From contig NC_080712.1 of assembly GCF_019097595.1 (NCBI RefSeq), positions 21,014,646-21,078,645 on the forward strand: DNA of 64,000 nucleotides, given 5' to 3'. The position numbers were made by a program, and so were the translations under genes. The stretch's first letter is position 1; every line of letters begins with the position of its first letter. Origin of the DNA: Hemibagrus wyckioides. Its lineage: Eukaryota; Chordata; Actinopteri; Siluriformes; Bagridae. The notes beneath the pieces are model-generated. The model did no database searches. It had not been told where the DNA came from and was given only the letters and a program-made list of their open reading frames with translations. Below, piece by piece: positions 32,401 through 44,100 of this stretch.

Positions 32401-34013
32401 CATTGCAACAATTAAAATCAATGCCAAGGTAGCACCGATGATACTGTGATTGTTACTGATGGTACAAGAATAGAAGTATGTCCTTGTTACAGCTTATGCT
32501 TAGAAGTATTTATTATCCTCATTGTCTTTGTCACTGATATTTGGTTCTTCTGTTGTTTTCAGAATCCCTTGCCCACGTTGCGTCTTGGGCAGTCGTTAGA
32601 TGTACGTCAGGGGGAGTTTGTGGTTGCCATGGGGAGTCCCTTTGCTCTGAGGAACACCATCACTTCTGGAATAGTTAGTTCAGCTCAGAGAGGCAGCAAA
32701 GAACTGGGCCTGTCCAATGGCGACATGGACTACATACAGACTGATGCCGCCATAGATGTGAGTATGCACCAAATTGCCCACTTTAGATATCATGTTTGTA
32801 TCTCTAAGTGTGTAAAAACATAATGCAAAACCTTCTGATTTATTTACTGCTTTGGGCCTTTACAGTTTGGGAATTCAGGTGGTCCACTTATTAATTTGGT
32901 AAGTTCCTACCATAAGACCTACCTTAAATAATATTATCACTGTATCACAAACTCAGATCAAATGTTTTTTTTACTCTCAGGATGGTGAGGTGATTGGTAT
33001 TAATACTATGAAGGTGACTGCTGGGATTTCTTTTGCCATTCCCTCTGACAGACTTCGTCTTTTCCTTGAGCGTGCTGCTGATAAAAAGAGTAAGATGCAT
33101 CATTTTCCTCATTCTTTGCCATCATTCGTGACAACACTTTTGGATCTCTCACTGCTCTTGTGTTGTTTACAGGTTCTTGGTTCAGTGGCTCTGAAACTAA
33201 ACGGCGCTACATAGGAGTGATGATGTTAACACTAACACAGAGGTAACCTGATCTATCAGTGCTCATTAGAAACACAAACACAGCTGCAACAGCTCCAGTC
33301 ATTCTCGATGTCTTTATTATTCTTTAGTATAATTGCTGAGTTGAAGATGCGTGATCCCTCGTTCCCTGATGTAACACATGGAATCCTCATCCATCGCGTC
33401 ATCACTGGCTCTCCAGCCAACAGGTCAGCAGATTAAAATGGTGTCACTGATCACACACACTGTCAAATTTAATACTGTTTGTAAACAATTCCAAATTCAG
33501 TGCCTTATCTGAGGAAAGTTTACTCTCATTTTTCACCTGATTTAACATTCTGCTTTTTCATTTATTTTCTTGAGTATGGTTTGACATCACACTACTCAGA
33601 AATAAAATGAATGAAGTCACAGAGATCAAAGATTTTCTTCATTCTGATGTTTGACGGGAACAATAACTGAACCGTTGCATTCTTGCACTGCACTGCTGCC
33701 ACATGCATGAATGTGCAGATATATTGGTGTTCCGAATAAAGGGGTGTGTTTGTGTATAAAAATGTGCCTAGAGCTAGCTTGTGGAATATGTTTTATAATA
33801 TCATGTTTTCACGTAAACCCTTTGTGTTTTTTTTTTATCTTTGTCAGAGCGGGTATGAAACCTGGTGACATTGTGGTGGAAGTCAACGGGAAAAAGGTGA
33901 ACACATCAGAAGAAATCTACAATGCAGTACGGACAAGTGACAGCATCAACATGGTGGTGCGCAGAGGTCAAGACCTCCTGATGCTGCACATTTCCCCTGA
34001 GTTCACAGAATAA
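29431..34013 (+). CDS. htra2: Serine protease HTRA2, mitochondrial
   Basis: Eight exons (29431-29885, 32224-32428, 32563-32757, 32866-32898, 32981-33089, 33173-33242, 33328-33423, 33848-34013) give 442 residues (human 458). ATP-independent protease of the mitochondrial intermembrane space, acting in protein quality control and, when released, in apoptosis. An Arg-rich N terminus and a Gly-rich, hydrophobic segment ([17 protein letters not shown]) fit a presequence and membrane anchor. The trypsin-like domain has the full triad: H181 (VTNAHVVA), D211 (AADIATIK) and S289 (GNSGGPL), each 17 less than human. [11 protein letters not shown] starts the PDZ domain, which ends at the C-terminal FTE. 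The pro-apoptotic IAP-binding tetrapeptide is not AVPS; ASPY (118-121) is at nearly the same place. Intron 1 holds several transposon remnants. AATAAA at 34436. Confidence 0.97.
30037..30993. mobile_element. Palindromic Tc1-derived element (family B) with nested hAT-like insertion
   Basis: Flanked by TA. Left end CACTATATTGACAAAAGTTT and right end the approximate complement. The forward arm encodes a transposase C-terminal piece ([35 protein letters not shown]) and the distal arm repeats the early part of it on the opposite strand. The centre is interrupted by a separate element at 30523-30718. Located in htra2 intron 1. Confidence 0.88.
30523..30718. mobile_element. hAT-like MITE nested in family B element
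   Basis: The 196-bp element starts CAGGGGTGTCCAATCTTA and ends with its inverse. It is bounded by a perfect 8-bp duplication CTCTAGAA at 30515-30522 and 30719-30726, the target-site length of hAT transposons. Its interior is itself partly palindromic (matching 'AACCTGCA/CCCACAC' phrases in both arms). No coding capacity. Confidence 0.92.
31027..31855 (+). mobile_element. Decayed Tc1-like element (family C)
   Basis: The left end reads about CCAAAAGTTTGTGGACACCTG. Distal parts retain damaged transposase words, near 31620-31665 ([13 protein letters not shown]) and 31725-31850 ([19 protein letters not shown]). A large middle part is unrecognisable and no clear right terminus is seen. Located in htra2 intron 1. 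Confidence 0.65.
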
Positions 34014-35595
34014 CAGAAAACAGACACAGTATTTTGCCTTATGGAAAAATTGCAGACAAGAAATATACAAAGAGGAAGATTTTTTTTTTTTTTTTTTTTA
34101 AAAAGTTAGCATATTCTGAAGGGATGTTAGATGACTAGACTTGAGCATATGTTAACATTTAATTCATTTTTATTTAATTTCATGTCACATGCCCAATGGT
34201 TCACAGGATTCATTTTCTCTCTGTTATTGTGGCTTGTTGAAACAATGATGTGATGGGGCAGATGTGCATATATATACAAGTTTCAGACAGTATATATATT
34301 GGAATCACAGTTAAAAATGTGAGACATTAAACAAGCAAAGCTTGCAAAGTTTTTGAAAAGGCATCCATGTATAAATGATTCGTACATATAGCCACGGAAA
34401 TGATGCCATGACCACATTAGAGCCTTAGACGTGGGAATAAAATTGTGGTGTGTTTAATGTTTAACACTTGTTTGAGAAAAATCATGTCAACACATCAGTC
34501 CAAAGGTTTTTTTTTTGTCTTATATTTAATCTTTTAATCTTGCAGCTGTTTAAAATATTGTTTGTTCTTAAAAATGAACCAAATTTGAGCTAGAAAATTT
34601 AAGATGATTGCAAAGATGGCTTAATTTCACTTATCACTGACCTTGTCAATCCCTGTATATGTGAAAGAGGAAGTTTAAATTTTGTCTTCGGCCATCAAAA
34701 TATACCCGAACATGATTTTTTCCCCTCAAAGTAGCAGTAACTGGCAATGTTTGAAACAGTGTTGGAGAAATGTTTCTAATTTTTTAGAAGACCATAGAGT
34801 GTTCCTAATGTACCTGTACATTATGTTTTATTTAGTGCTCTCTTTGACTTTCACTGTGTTAGATATAGATTTTACTACAGTTTTGGATCAAAGAAATAAA
34901 CTATTTCAAATGCTAACGACATTTAAGATGTCTACTCTTAAGGATTTTCTCTACACAAAAAAAGCAAGTATTGTGCAATGTCAGAAGTCAGTCATAAAAA
35001 GCTATTTATTTTGGTACTTATAATTAAATTAAAAAAAGTTGTGTGTGATTCCTGTAGTTAAAAGTATAAATAAGTTTTTGTTTAAAAAATATAACATGAA
35101 TATATAACAATTTTACAGTACCTGCAGAAAAGTACATAATGCTTTCTAAAGCCAAAATGGCATAAAACATTAATAAAACTTCAAAAAACAACATTCATTA
35201 CTTTGATAGGGTCTGTCTCTGTAAGCCCACCAGTAAGAATGACATTATGGAAACGTCTGTGCATATGAAATAAAGCTGTTTCAACTAAATTGTTCCTATG
35301 TGATGAAAATATACTATTCAAGTAGTAGAAAACTCTTACATTTTTTCTGTAACACTTTGAAGATACTGTCTTAAACTTTTTTGAAGACACACTTTGTGCC
35401 TCTGGAGTTAATAAATGTGTGAGACGCACTCTGAATCACTAGATTAGTTAATGTCCTGTCGGTTATTATATCTTAAAGATTAATGCCCATTTCGTTACCT
35501 TAAAAATGAGGTACATGTTTGATAACTGTATTATTGTTTTTTAATAATAAAACACTACTTAACAAGGTCAGGATTTGAACCTTTGCGACTCACAG
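34014..35595. other. htra2 3' UTR and htra2-loxl3 convergent gap
   Basis: AATAAA at 34436-34441 and a further ATAAA near 34897 could end htra2. A poly(T) run is at 34080-34099. Otherwise AT-rich with no supported gene. Confidence 0.5.
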
Positions 35596-35703
35596 GATGG
35601 CAGGTCATTGATGCTAACACCATGAATGTGATCGCTGGGATTTCCTTTGGTGTTCACACTGTCAGACCTTTGCCTGTTCCTTGAGTGTGAACATGAAAAG
35701 AGT
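35596..35703 (+). pseudogene. Decayed copy of htra2 exon 5
   Basis: The segment aligns along its whole length with htra2 exon 5 (32981-33089). Shared phrases include GCTGGGATTTC, TGTCAGAC/TGACAGAC, TTCCTTGAG and the exon-end AAAAGAGTAA. A CACAG acceptor-like sequence precedes it at the same place as the real acceptor. One base is lost near the start and the frame is broken. It lies 1.6 kb beyond the htra2 stop and about 95 bp beyond the loxl3 stop on the other strand. It is probably all that remains of a tandem htra2-like copy. Confidence 0.85.
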
Positions 35704-35798
35704 AAAAGAGATCCTTACTCTTTAACCTGGGTAATATGCCGTATATGATCCAGTCCAAAATAAAATGTAAAATGTTTGAGATGATCTGCTGATATTGA

Positions 35799-38104
35799 TT
35801 AGGAGATCTCATTATTGAGCTGTCCTGGGTATTTCTCAAACTTTCTCTCTGCCTCCTCACTGAATGCATCACCTGACAAAACACAGAGACAAAACAGAGT
35901 GAGTGTAGTCAACTGTCTACATTATTTTCATGCACACACTGTACAAATATAATATAAAAAAGTAGAGAAGAGTACATAAATTAGAATCAGGTCTGCTTGA
36001 ATTGCCAGTTTCAGTGCTCACACAGTCTGTTCACATTGAGTTTGTATTTACTGACACAAATAGAAACTGCTTTCCTTTGTGGACATCTAGAGTGTCTCTG
36101 ACCTGTACCTATCCCAAGAAAGATCATTTGTATTTCAGCCTGGTTTTCAGAAGCACCGTTATACAGAGTCAGTGCTGGATAACTGGCAGAGCTGCATTTC
36201 TTGGATATTTCAGTAGTGCTGGACTTATAAATGCAGCATTTGACACTGCTCATCATGTTATAAGGGACAGGCTTACAAACACTCTCAGTTTAGACCAGGG
36301 TTGTCTAATCTTATCTCGAAAGGGCCAGTGTGGGTGCAGTTTTTCATTCCAGCCAAGCAGAAGCCACACTCATCTATTGAAAGCCAGGCTCATTTCATTT
36401 TTCTGCTTGATTACATTGAAAAACCTGCACCAGCCCTTTGTAGATAAGATGGTTTAGCACTTGCGTGACACCCTATTTATCTCCCACTATCCCCAGCCCC
36501 TGGAACATGTCATTCATAAACATAATAATGCTGGCTTTTATTCCTATGCTGATGATACATATATTATATGACCAAAGGTTTGTGGACACCTTACTATCAC
36601 GCCCACATGTGGGCCTACTGAAACCTGTTCCAGCATGACAATGACCTTCTGCACAAAGCGGGGTCCATGAAGAAATGGTTTGCCAATATTGGAGTGGAAA
36701 AACTATAATGAAGCAGATGAATTGAAACACTGACTGTTCCCGAAGCCTCCTCATCCAACACTGCTGACTGACCTCATTAATGCTCTTATGAATAGATGGA
36801 CAAATCCCCACAACCTCATGGCCACACAGAGTAACTACACTTATCAATTTACCAGATTCAGTTACATAACTATGCAAAATAGAATGCTATAAAAAGACAG
36901 TGTACTTGAAATACCAGAAACTTCCATCCCATAACTAATAAAAATTCTCCTCACAGAAAGGTTGTTTACACCAGTAAGGCTGTTTACACCCTTGAGCTTG
37001 ACAGCTATGTGAAAGTAAAAGCTTGGGCCTTGGTGTAACACTAAATATAATTGAAATGTATGTATAATCTCTAAAACCAAGACAGAAAAAAATAATCCTG
37101 TGTGTTAACACAAAATAAATGCTGATTATTGAACACTGCATTAGATAAAAAGTCTTGTTTATGACAGATAAAACACTTTGCACAGCTGAGGAAGGAAGAT
37201 TTGTTAATTCACAACTCCATACAAATTTTTTTTTATTTTTATCATATTGCTTCTACTATGGAGTAGTGTTTCAGGGAATATTAGGAAAATAAAAAAGGTG
37301 ATAAAAAAGGTGTTTGTAAATAAAAATATGTAGACTTTTTTCTGTCTGTTATCTTGTGAAATAGACTTCTCATGAGGTAATTCTCAAAGACCTACAGTCA
37401 GTTTCGTCAGTTTGACCTAACTTCAAATCACCTAAAAATAGAATTAATATATAAAAAGACATGGACACACATGGACTTGCAGGTGACTGGGACGATAGAC
37501 GATTGGTGTGTGTGTGTGTGTGTGTGTGTGAAATCGGATTGTGAGGTTGCTCAAACTGCAAGATGGCTGAAATTCTTAGGAAAGTCAACAATCTGGCCTG
37601 TTTCTGAAAATTGACCAGCAATATCTGATTTCAAATAAGGGTTACAACATACTCTATATTGCTGCATCAATATCACTTTTTTTCAGTTGTACATAACAAA
37701 TCCATAAATCTTTGAAGCACTTTGCATTTACGTAAGCTGTGAGTAAAGAACTCTCACCAGTATGACAGTTATGAAACCAGATCCGGTTACCATCATATTT
37801 GCAGTTGCATTTCATGGCATTATTTGTGTAGTCACTCTCAGACACCTCAAAATTGGGATTTATCACAACCTGAAAACAACAATACAGAAAACAAACACCA
37901 CAAATTCATTCCCTGCTGTCAAACATTCAGCTTAGATATTAGCTTGGAATAAAGTGTTTGTTGAATGAATGTTGAAAATATAATAAGAATTAAGTCAAAC
38001 TTTTCTAAATATTGAAATCTCACAGATGATGAGAATAATCTAGAAGTACATGGATTTGTCAGGATGCACACAGCACACAATGGTACATTTAGTTTGCAGA
38101 GGAC

Positions 38105-38177
<73 letters not shown>

Positions 38178-41100
38178 ACCACTGTGCACTTTTACAAAGC
38201 ATAATATTTGACCTGCATGATGTAATTTCCTGGTTTGACGTCAGTAATGTCAATCCACTGACAGTCGATATCATGTCGATAAAGATCCCAGCATCCTACT
38301 GTGATGCCCTGCTCTCCAAAATTAGCACATTCATAACGCTTGGAAACACCTGCAATATTTACACAAACCATTGTCATTAATACAACAGTCATAAAACCAC
38401 CAAGTAACTATATACAGTATATATTTGACTGTAAGCGTGTATGTATATGTCTTCTTGTCTTACCCTCCTGACAGTCGCTGTCTTCTAGACAGAAGCTAGC
38501 CTTGTGTCCCTCTGCCACCTTGGTGCCATTGACACTTAGCAGGTCATAGTGTGTGAAGATATCCATGCTGTGATAATGCCTACAGACCACACAGTAACAC
38601 ATATTATGCATCTGCTATATTGAATGTACCTTAAATACTAAATGCATTTTTTACTACAGTGTGTGTTAAAATGATGTTTTCCAGCCCCAGCACATCTCAC
38701 TGCTATAGTTACCCATGGCATGCATGCCAGACCCAGGAGTGGCGTCCAGCTTTAGGCCTGAAGTCAGCACGACCAATGTTGTGGATCTGTGAGGAAAAGC
38801 GAAGCAGGCGGCGGTGGCCATAGGGCCAGTTAACTTTTGCAGCACTTTTAGACAGACAGTCCTCCTCTGCAGCACAGTACAGCATGTGAAGCGGACGGTC
38901 CTCAATATATCCCGTCTGCTGCACCAGAGATGCGTTCAGAACCAGATCAGACGCAGCTGAGGAAACAAAAATACACACCTTCAAATAGATATTCATCATG
39001 CTGACAAACTAAACTAACACTTGGTGTGACTGACCAGATTGAGACTAGATCTTGTTGGGTTGTTTATGTAGTGTATTTACACAGATCAGCCATAACATTA
39101 TGACCACCTGCCTAATATTGTGGTGGTCCCCCTTTTGCTGCCAAAACAGCCCTGACCCTTCGAGGCATAGACTTCACTAGATCTCTGAAGGTGCGCTGTG
39201 CTATCTGGCACCAAGATGTGAGCAGCAGTTCCTTTAAGTCCTACAGGGCACTTTTGATAGATACTGACCACTGCAGACCGGGAACACCCCACAAGAGCTG
39301 CAGTTTTGGAGATGCTCTGATCCAGTCGCCTAGCCATCACAATTTGGCCCTTGTCAAACTCGCTCAAATCCTTACGCTTGCCCATTTTTCTTGCTTCTAA
39401 CACATCTAACAACTTTGAGGACAAAATGTTCACTTGCTGCCTAATATATCCCACCAACTAATAGGTGCCATGATGAGAAGATAATCAGTGTTATTCACTT
39501 CACTGGCTGCATTGTTAAGAAAGCTCATGAAGCAAAAGAACAAAAAGTTCTTTTCCTCTTTTTGCTTTGAAAGTGAATTATTACAACACAAATCATTTGT
39601 CACACTAAACCCCCGTGTGGTGTGCATGTGTTTTTGTGGTCACTCACTCTCTGAGCATATAACCCCTGCGGAGAACCTTGTGGCTGTTTTCTGGCAGGTG
39701 ACGGTTTTGTGCTGCTGGCACTGGCTGAGGGCGAGTTCGTCTCCTGTACACTTCACACCGCTCATCACCATGTTAGTCACGTTACTGCCATCCCAGTACC
39801 ACGTTTCCTTAACAGCCACCAAACAAACACAAACACTGAACCGCAGATTTTTGGAAGACTGGTTAAAATCAATATTGATGTGTTCAAAGGTGAGTACTGA
39901 CTTTTAGTTACTTTTCCACAGTATACTGTATATGCACACTGACTCTTAATTTCTGAACTTGGGGCTCTGTGCATTACATATTTGTGTGTTCTACAGGAGA
40001 AATGGGTAAAGATATGGTAGAGGCCAAAAACTTGGGTATTCAATTAAAATTAGAACCACTGTAACCTTCTGCAGTCTTGTAACCTTTGGTCTATGTAGAT
40101 CACTGCATTTCATGAGTAGGAATTACTTTGTGTGTGTGTGTGTGTGTGTACTCACAGTAATAGCATGCATGCTGAAACCCAGCCCTAGCTGTCTGCAAGC
40201 CACCATGGCCTCTTTGGTGGACCAGCCCTCACTGCACACACTGCCCCAGCGCTGACCCACCCAAACCTCCACTCTTCCCTCAAACTCCGACCGCCCCCCC
40301 ACCAGCCGTACCTGTACACACAGCCTACAGCATGTCATTACATATAGTCACACCTTTTTGTTTTACATCATACAGTCACACAACCTTTTCTGTCTCTTCC
40401 TGCACTACCTACAAACTGCCCTTCTGTTCTGTATATGTTACTGTTAGTGTAATGCAGTGATTTGTAATATGTTATGCATCAGTGACTGTGTTGGATAGCA
40501 GGAAAAGTTTTCCGGAAAGCAGACAGTAGGCAACAGGTTCCGCTGTTAGTGGTAGTGTCCTACTTGCATGCCGTGGTTGGAGTATCCAAGGCCCAGCTGT
40601 CTGCACACCACCATGGCCTCTTTGGTACCCCAGCCTTCTCCACAGATCAGACCCCAGTGTTGCGTTCCATTAGTATTGGTGTGCAACACTTCCACACGGC
40701 CCTCATAGGGTGTACGACCACCTGTGATACGCACCTGATCAGGAAACAGCCCAAGGAGAAAAAATGCAGGAAGGGGTCAACTTCCTTTACAGCGGAATAG
40801 CCATACAGGAAGGAGGGTTAGGAGAAATGCAGATGCTCTGTGGGTAATGCCTGCTAGCAGACTGATTGTAACTTAATATGCACTGATTTTCAGCAGGGCT
40901 TAAAAAATCTTAGCAATCACAATGTAAATTTCAAGCCCTGGTGATAATATCTATCACACCAAGCAGTGTTTTAAAATTTTTTGCATAATTGGGCAATATT
41001 ATCTTGCGGGGTATCACAATGTGTTCACATCAAGTTACATGGATTTTAGCAGTATGTTACCCATAAGAGCATAGGAAAGCAGGACAATTATATAAATCGA

Positions 41101-44100
41101 ATTTGCATGAAATACACTGCCATTCTGCAATGATTCAGTTGCAAATTTTTATATATTACTACTACTACTACTAATAAAATAATTAGTGTATCAAAATATT
41201 AATCAGGCCTCAGAAATAGCCTAATTAATATGATACAACTGGTGCTCATTGAAGATATTTTCTATTAGTATAAGCACCAGCAAGTTCCTTTCTGATGGAA
41301 AAAAAAAAATTGACTTTATTACAGTATCACTGCATCACTGCCAAAGAAACTCGATTAATTCTATGCATATTCTAATGACATACTCAGTAGCAGAAGTAAC
41401 AATAAAACAACATTACAAGGGACAGAAAAAAGAGATAATCATTCTTAAAATATATTTTATAAAATTAATATACACTAACAAAAATATATACACAGCAAAA
41501 TCACTTTAGCTTATGTGCATGTAGTAGTGTTTATTAGGGGTGTAACAATACTTAGTGACGTTGTGACACTGTGTGTATCACACTCTAAAGCTGTAGAAAT
41601 GTGTGATTTATATTGTAGCTATTAATTATGTACCTACAGCAATTGTACTGTTTGAACACTAGAGGTCCTAATCTGTACAACGATTGAGTTAAAATATATA
41701 GATAGCTCTGCATCAACACAACCAAAGCACCTTATAGGTTATATGAATGCACAACCGTGTTATAATGGTTAAAAAGATCTCTTCAATCTCTTTAAATGAC
41801 ACAGCCCAAAATGGGCACACAGTATCTGAGAAAGAGATTGCAGATGTCAGGCAACTTTAGAGCTCCATTTCCAATTAAAGTGAATCATAGAGCCAGCATT
41901 ATTTACTGTGAATCAAATTGAGTGCATCGTTACACCTCTAGAGTTTATGTGTGAGAAAGAAGGGTAGCTCTGACCATTTTCTCAAACCCCATGTATGGCA
42001 CGTTACATCGGACTGCAGCATCCTCAGTGTGCATGCAGTCTTCAGCAGTAATGTTCTTATAGTTGCAGTTCCAAAGAGAACGCTCATGACCTGTGCACTG
42101 GACCTCATTCATGTAGATTGGACCAATGCCTGCAACACACACACACACACACACACATAAACATTATGTAAACATATGTACAGGAAAGACTTGGACTGAC
42201 ATTTCCAGGAATTAGCTTGCTGTCTTTCCCTGTTCCCTGTTCCTCCATCACACCTTGTCCCATTCGAGCTCCAGTAAGGGCCTCCTTAGCAGATCCATAG
42301 CCCAGTTCTCTGCACACCACACTAGCAGACTGCATGTTCCAGCGATCATCACACACCGTCCCCCATTCAATGCCCTTTAGCACCTCCACACGGCCCTCTC
42401 CAGGCTTTGCTCCACCTTTTAGACGCACTGTACTCTGCACAAGAGAAAACAATCAATAAAAATAGTCCTGCAGGCTAAAATACATGAGCTACACACACAC
42501 ACACATCATATTACCGAGGATTTGAGTTTTTTCTTCATGGCACGGTTTTGGGCATATTCTGGTCCAGGCACACAGCTGACAACAGCAGGCATGCCACCTG
42601 GGCATTTGTCTGTGGCATTGGCCGCGTTGAACTCCAAAGGACAGGCAGCTAGGTGAACCTCTGTGCCTAAACATGCCACAGAGTGAACCAAGAAGTAATT
42701 CTTCTGCCGCTCTGCATATAGTCTAAGATAGAGATGGATAAGGAGGACAGGTGTGGGTGCTGAAGTGTTTCTGCTCATATTACACTGTTTAAAAGATCAT
42801 AGGTTAGAGACAAGGCCTAAAAAAGAATCCTATACAACTGAAAAGAGAATTTTTCTTTTCTTTTCTTTTACTCAGTCTCTTTGGAGCAAACTCTAGTCTA
42901 AAAAACATATGGAATAAAGTTAAACATTTAGTCGCAACCAAAATTCAAATATCTCAGCAGCTGCACAAGGTAGATCATGGTCAATTTCCCCAACTTTTAC
43001 CAAGGTTACCTTTTGGCTGTGCCCGAGTTGCCAGGTTTAGACTTAGAGCTAGCTTTAGTTATAGCTTTAGCTTTGGCTTCTTGCCTGCAATGCAAACATC
43101 CATTAAGTCTGAAAAACATTCACATTTCCACTATAAATCTAACATGCATATGCAAATATACATATTACTGTACATGGGAAAGGTGTTCAGTATCTATACC
43201 AAAAGCATGTGGACACTTGAACAATCACACCATTATATACTTATTAAATGTCCCAGTTCAGATTTAGTCCCCACTTTGCTGTAATAATAACCTTTCTTAA
43301 TTGTTCTATAAGGATTTCCACTATTCCACACTTTGAATGTGTGTGAATGTGGAGAATTACCCATTCAGCCATAAGAGCAATACAGTAGTGGGATCCAGTG
43401 TGGATGTTGAGCGAGGAGGCTTGGGTCACGTTGCAGTTCAAAGGTGATCAGGTGTGTTGATCAGAGTTGGACAGACCTCAGGCTAGGCCATTTAATTCTT
43501 CCACTCCAAGCTCATGCGTCCACATACTTTTGGTCATATAGTTTATCATTAGGTGAACATAAGATGCAGATGTAGTACACATGCAGAAAAAAGGACAGAT
43601 AAACAGCTCTTGAAAAGAGTATCAGTTAAATGTACCATCCTAGTCCCATCAATACAGATACATACATTAGTAGAAAGTGTTATTAGAATAGTTAGTAATA
43701 ATAGAAATAAAACTGAATTGCTTTATGATGATGTGATGCCAAACTTTCTTAATTATCTCTCTCACTTTCCATTAGTTTTTACACTGACTCAGGCATAGCT
43801 TTGAATTGTAATAGAACAAACAGATGGGAAAGATTTCCATCAGGTCATTGATCCCTGTGTCATTCTCTCCATTCCTACTCTGTCATTCTCTTCTATATTT
43901 ATTCTCTCTCACTATAATCACCAGGCCCAAGTAACTTTCTCTGTTTTCCTTTATAACCAGTCTTTCTCTTTAGCCTTTCAATCCATGGGTGTTTCTCAGT
44001 CCCTTGTATATTCCTTTGATTGTTCATGAACCAGACCTTTTTCTAACACAAATTCTTCAAATATTGTAAGACTGACAGCTACAGCCCATGTTATCAACCA

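Noticed and set aside
37919..38274. Open frames rich in poly-Tyr or poly-Ile on the minus strand
   Set aside because: They are direct translations of the (AAT)n microsatellite and have no flanking coding signal.
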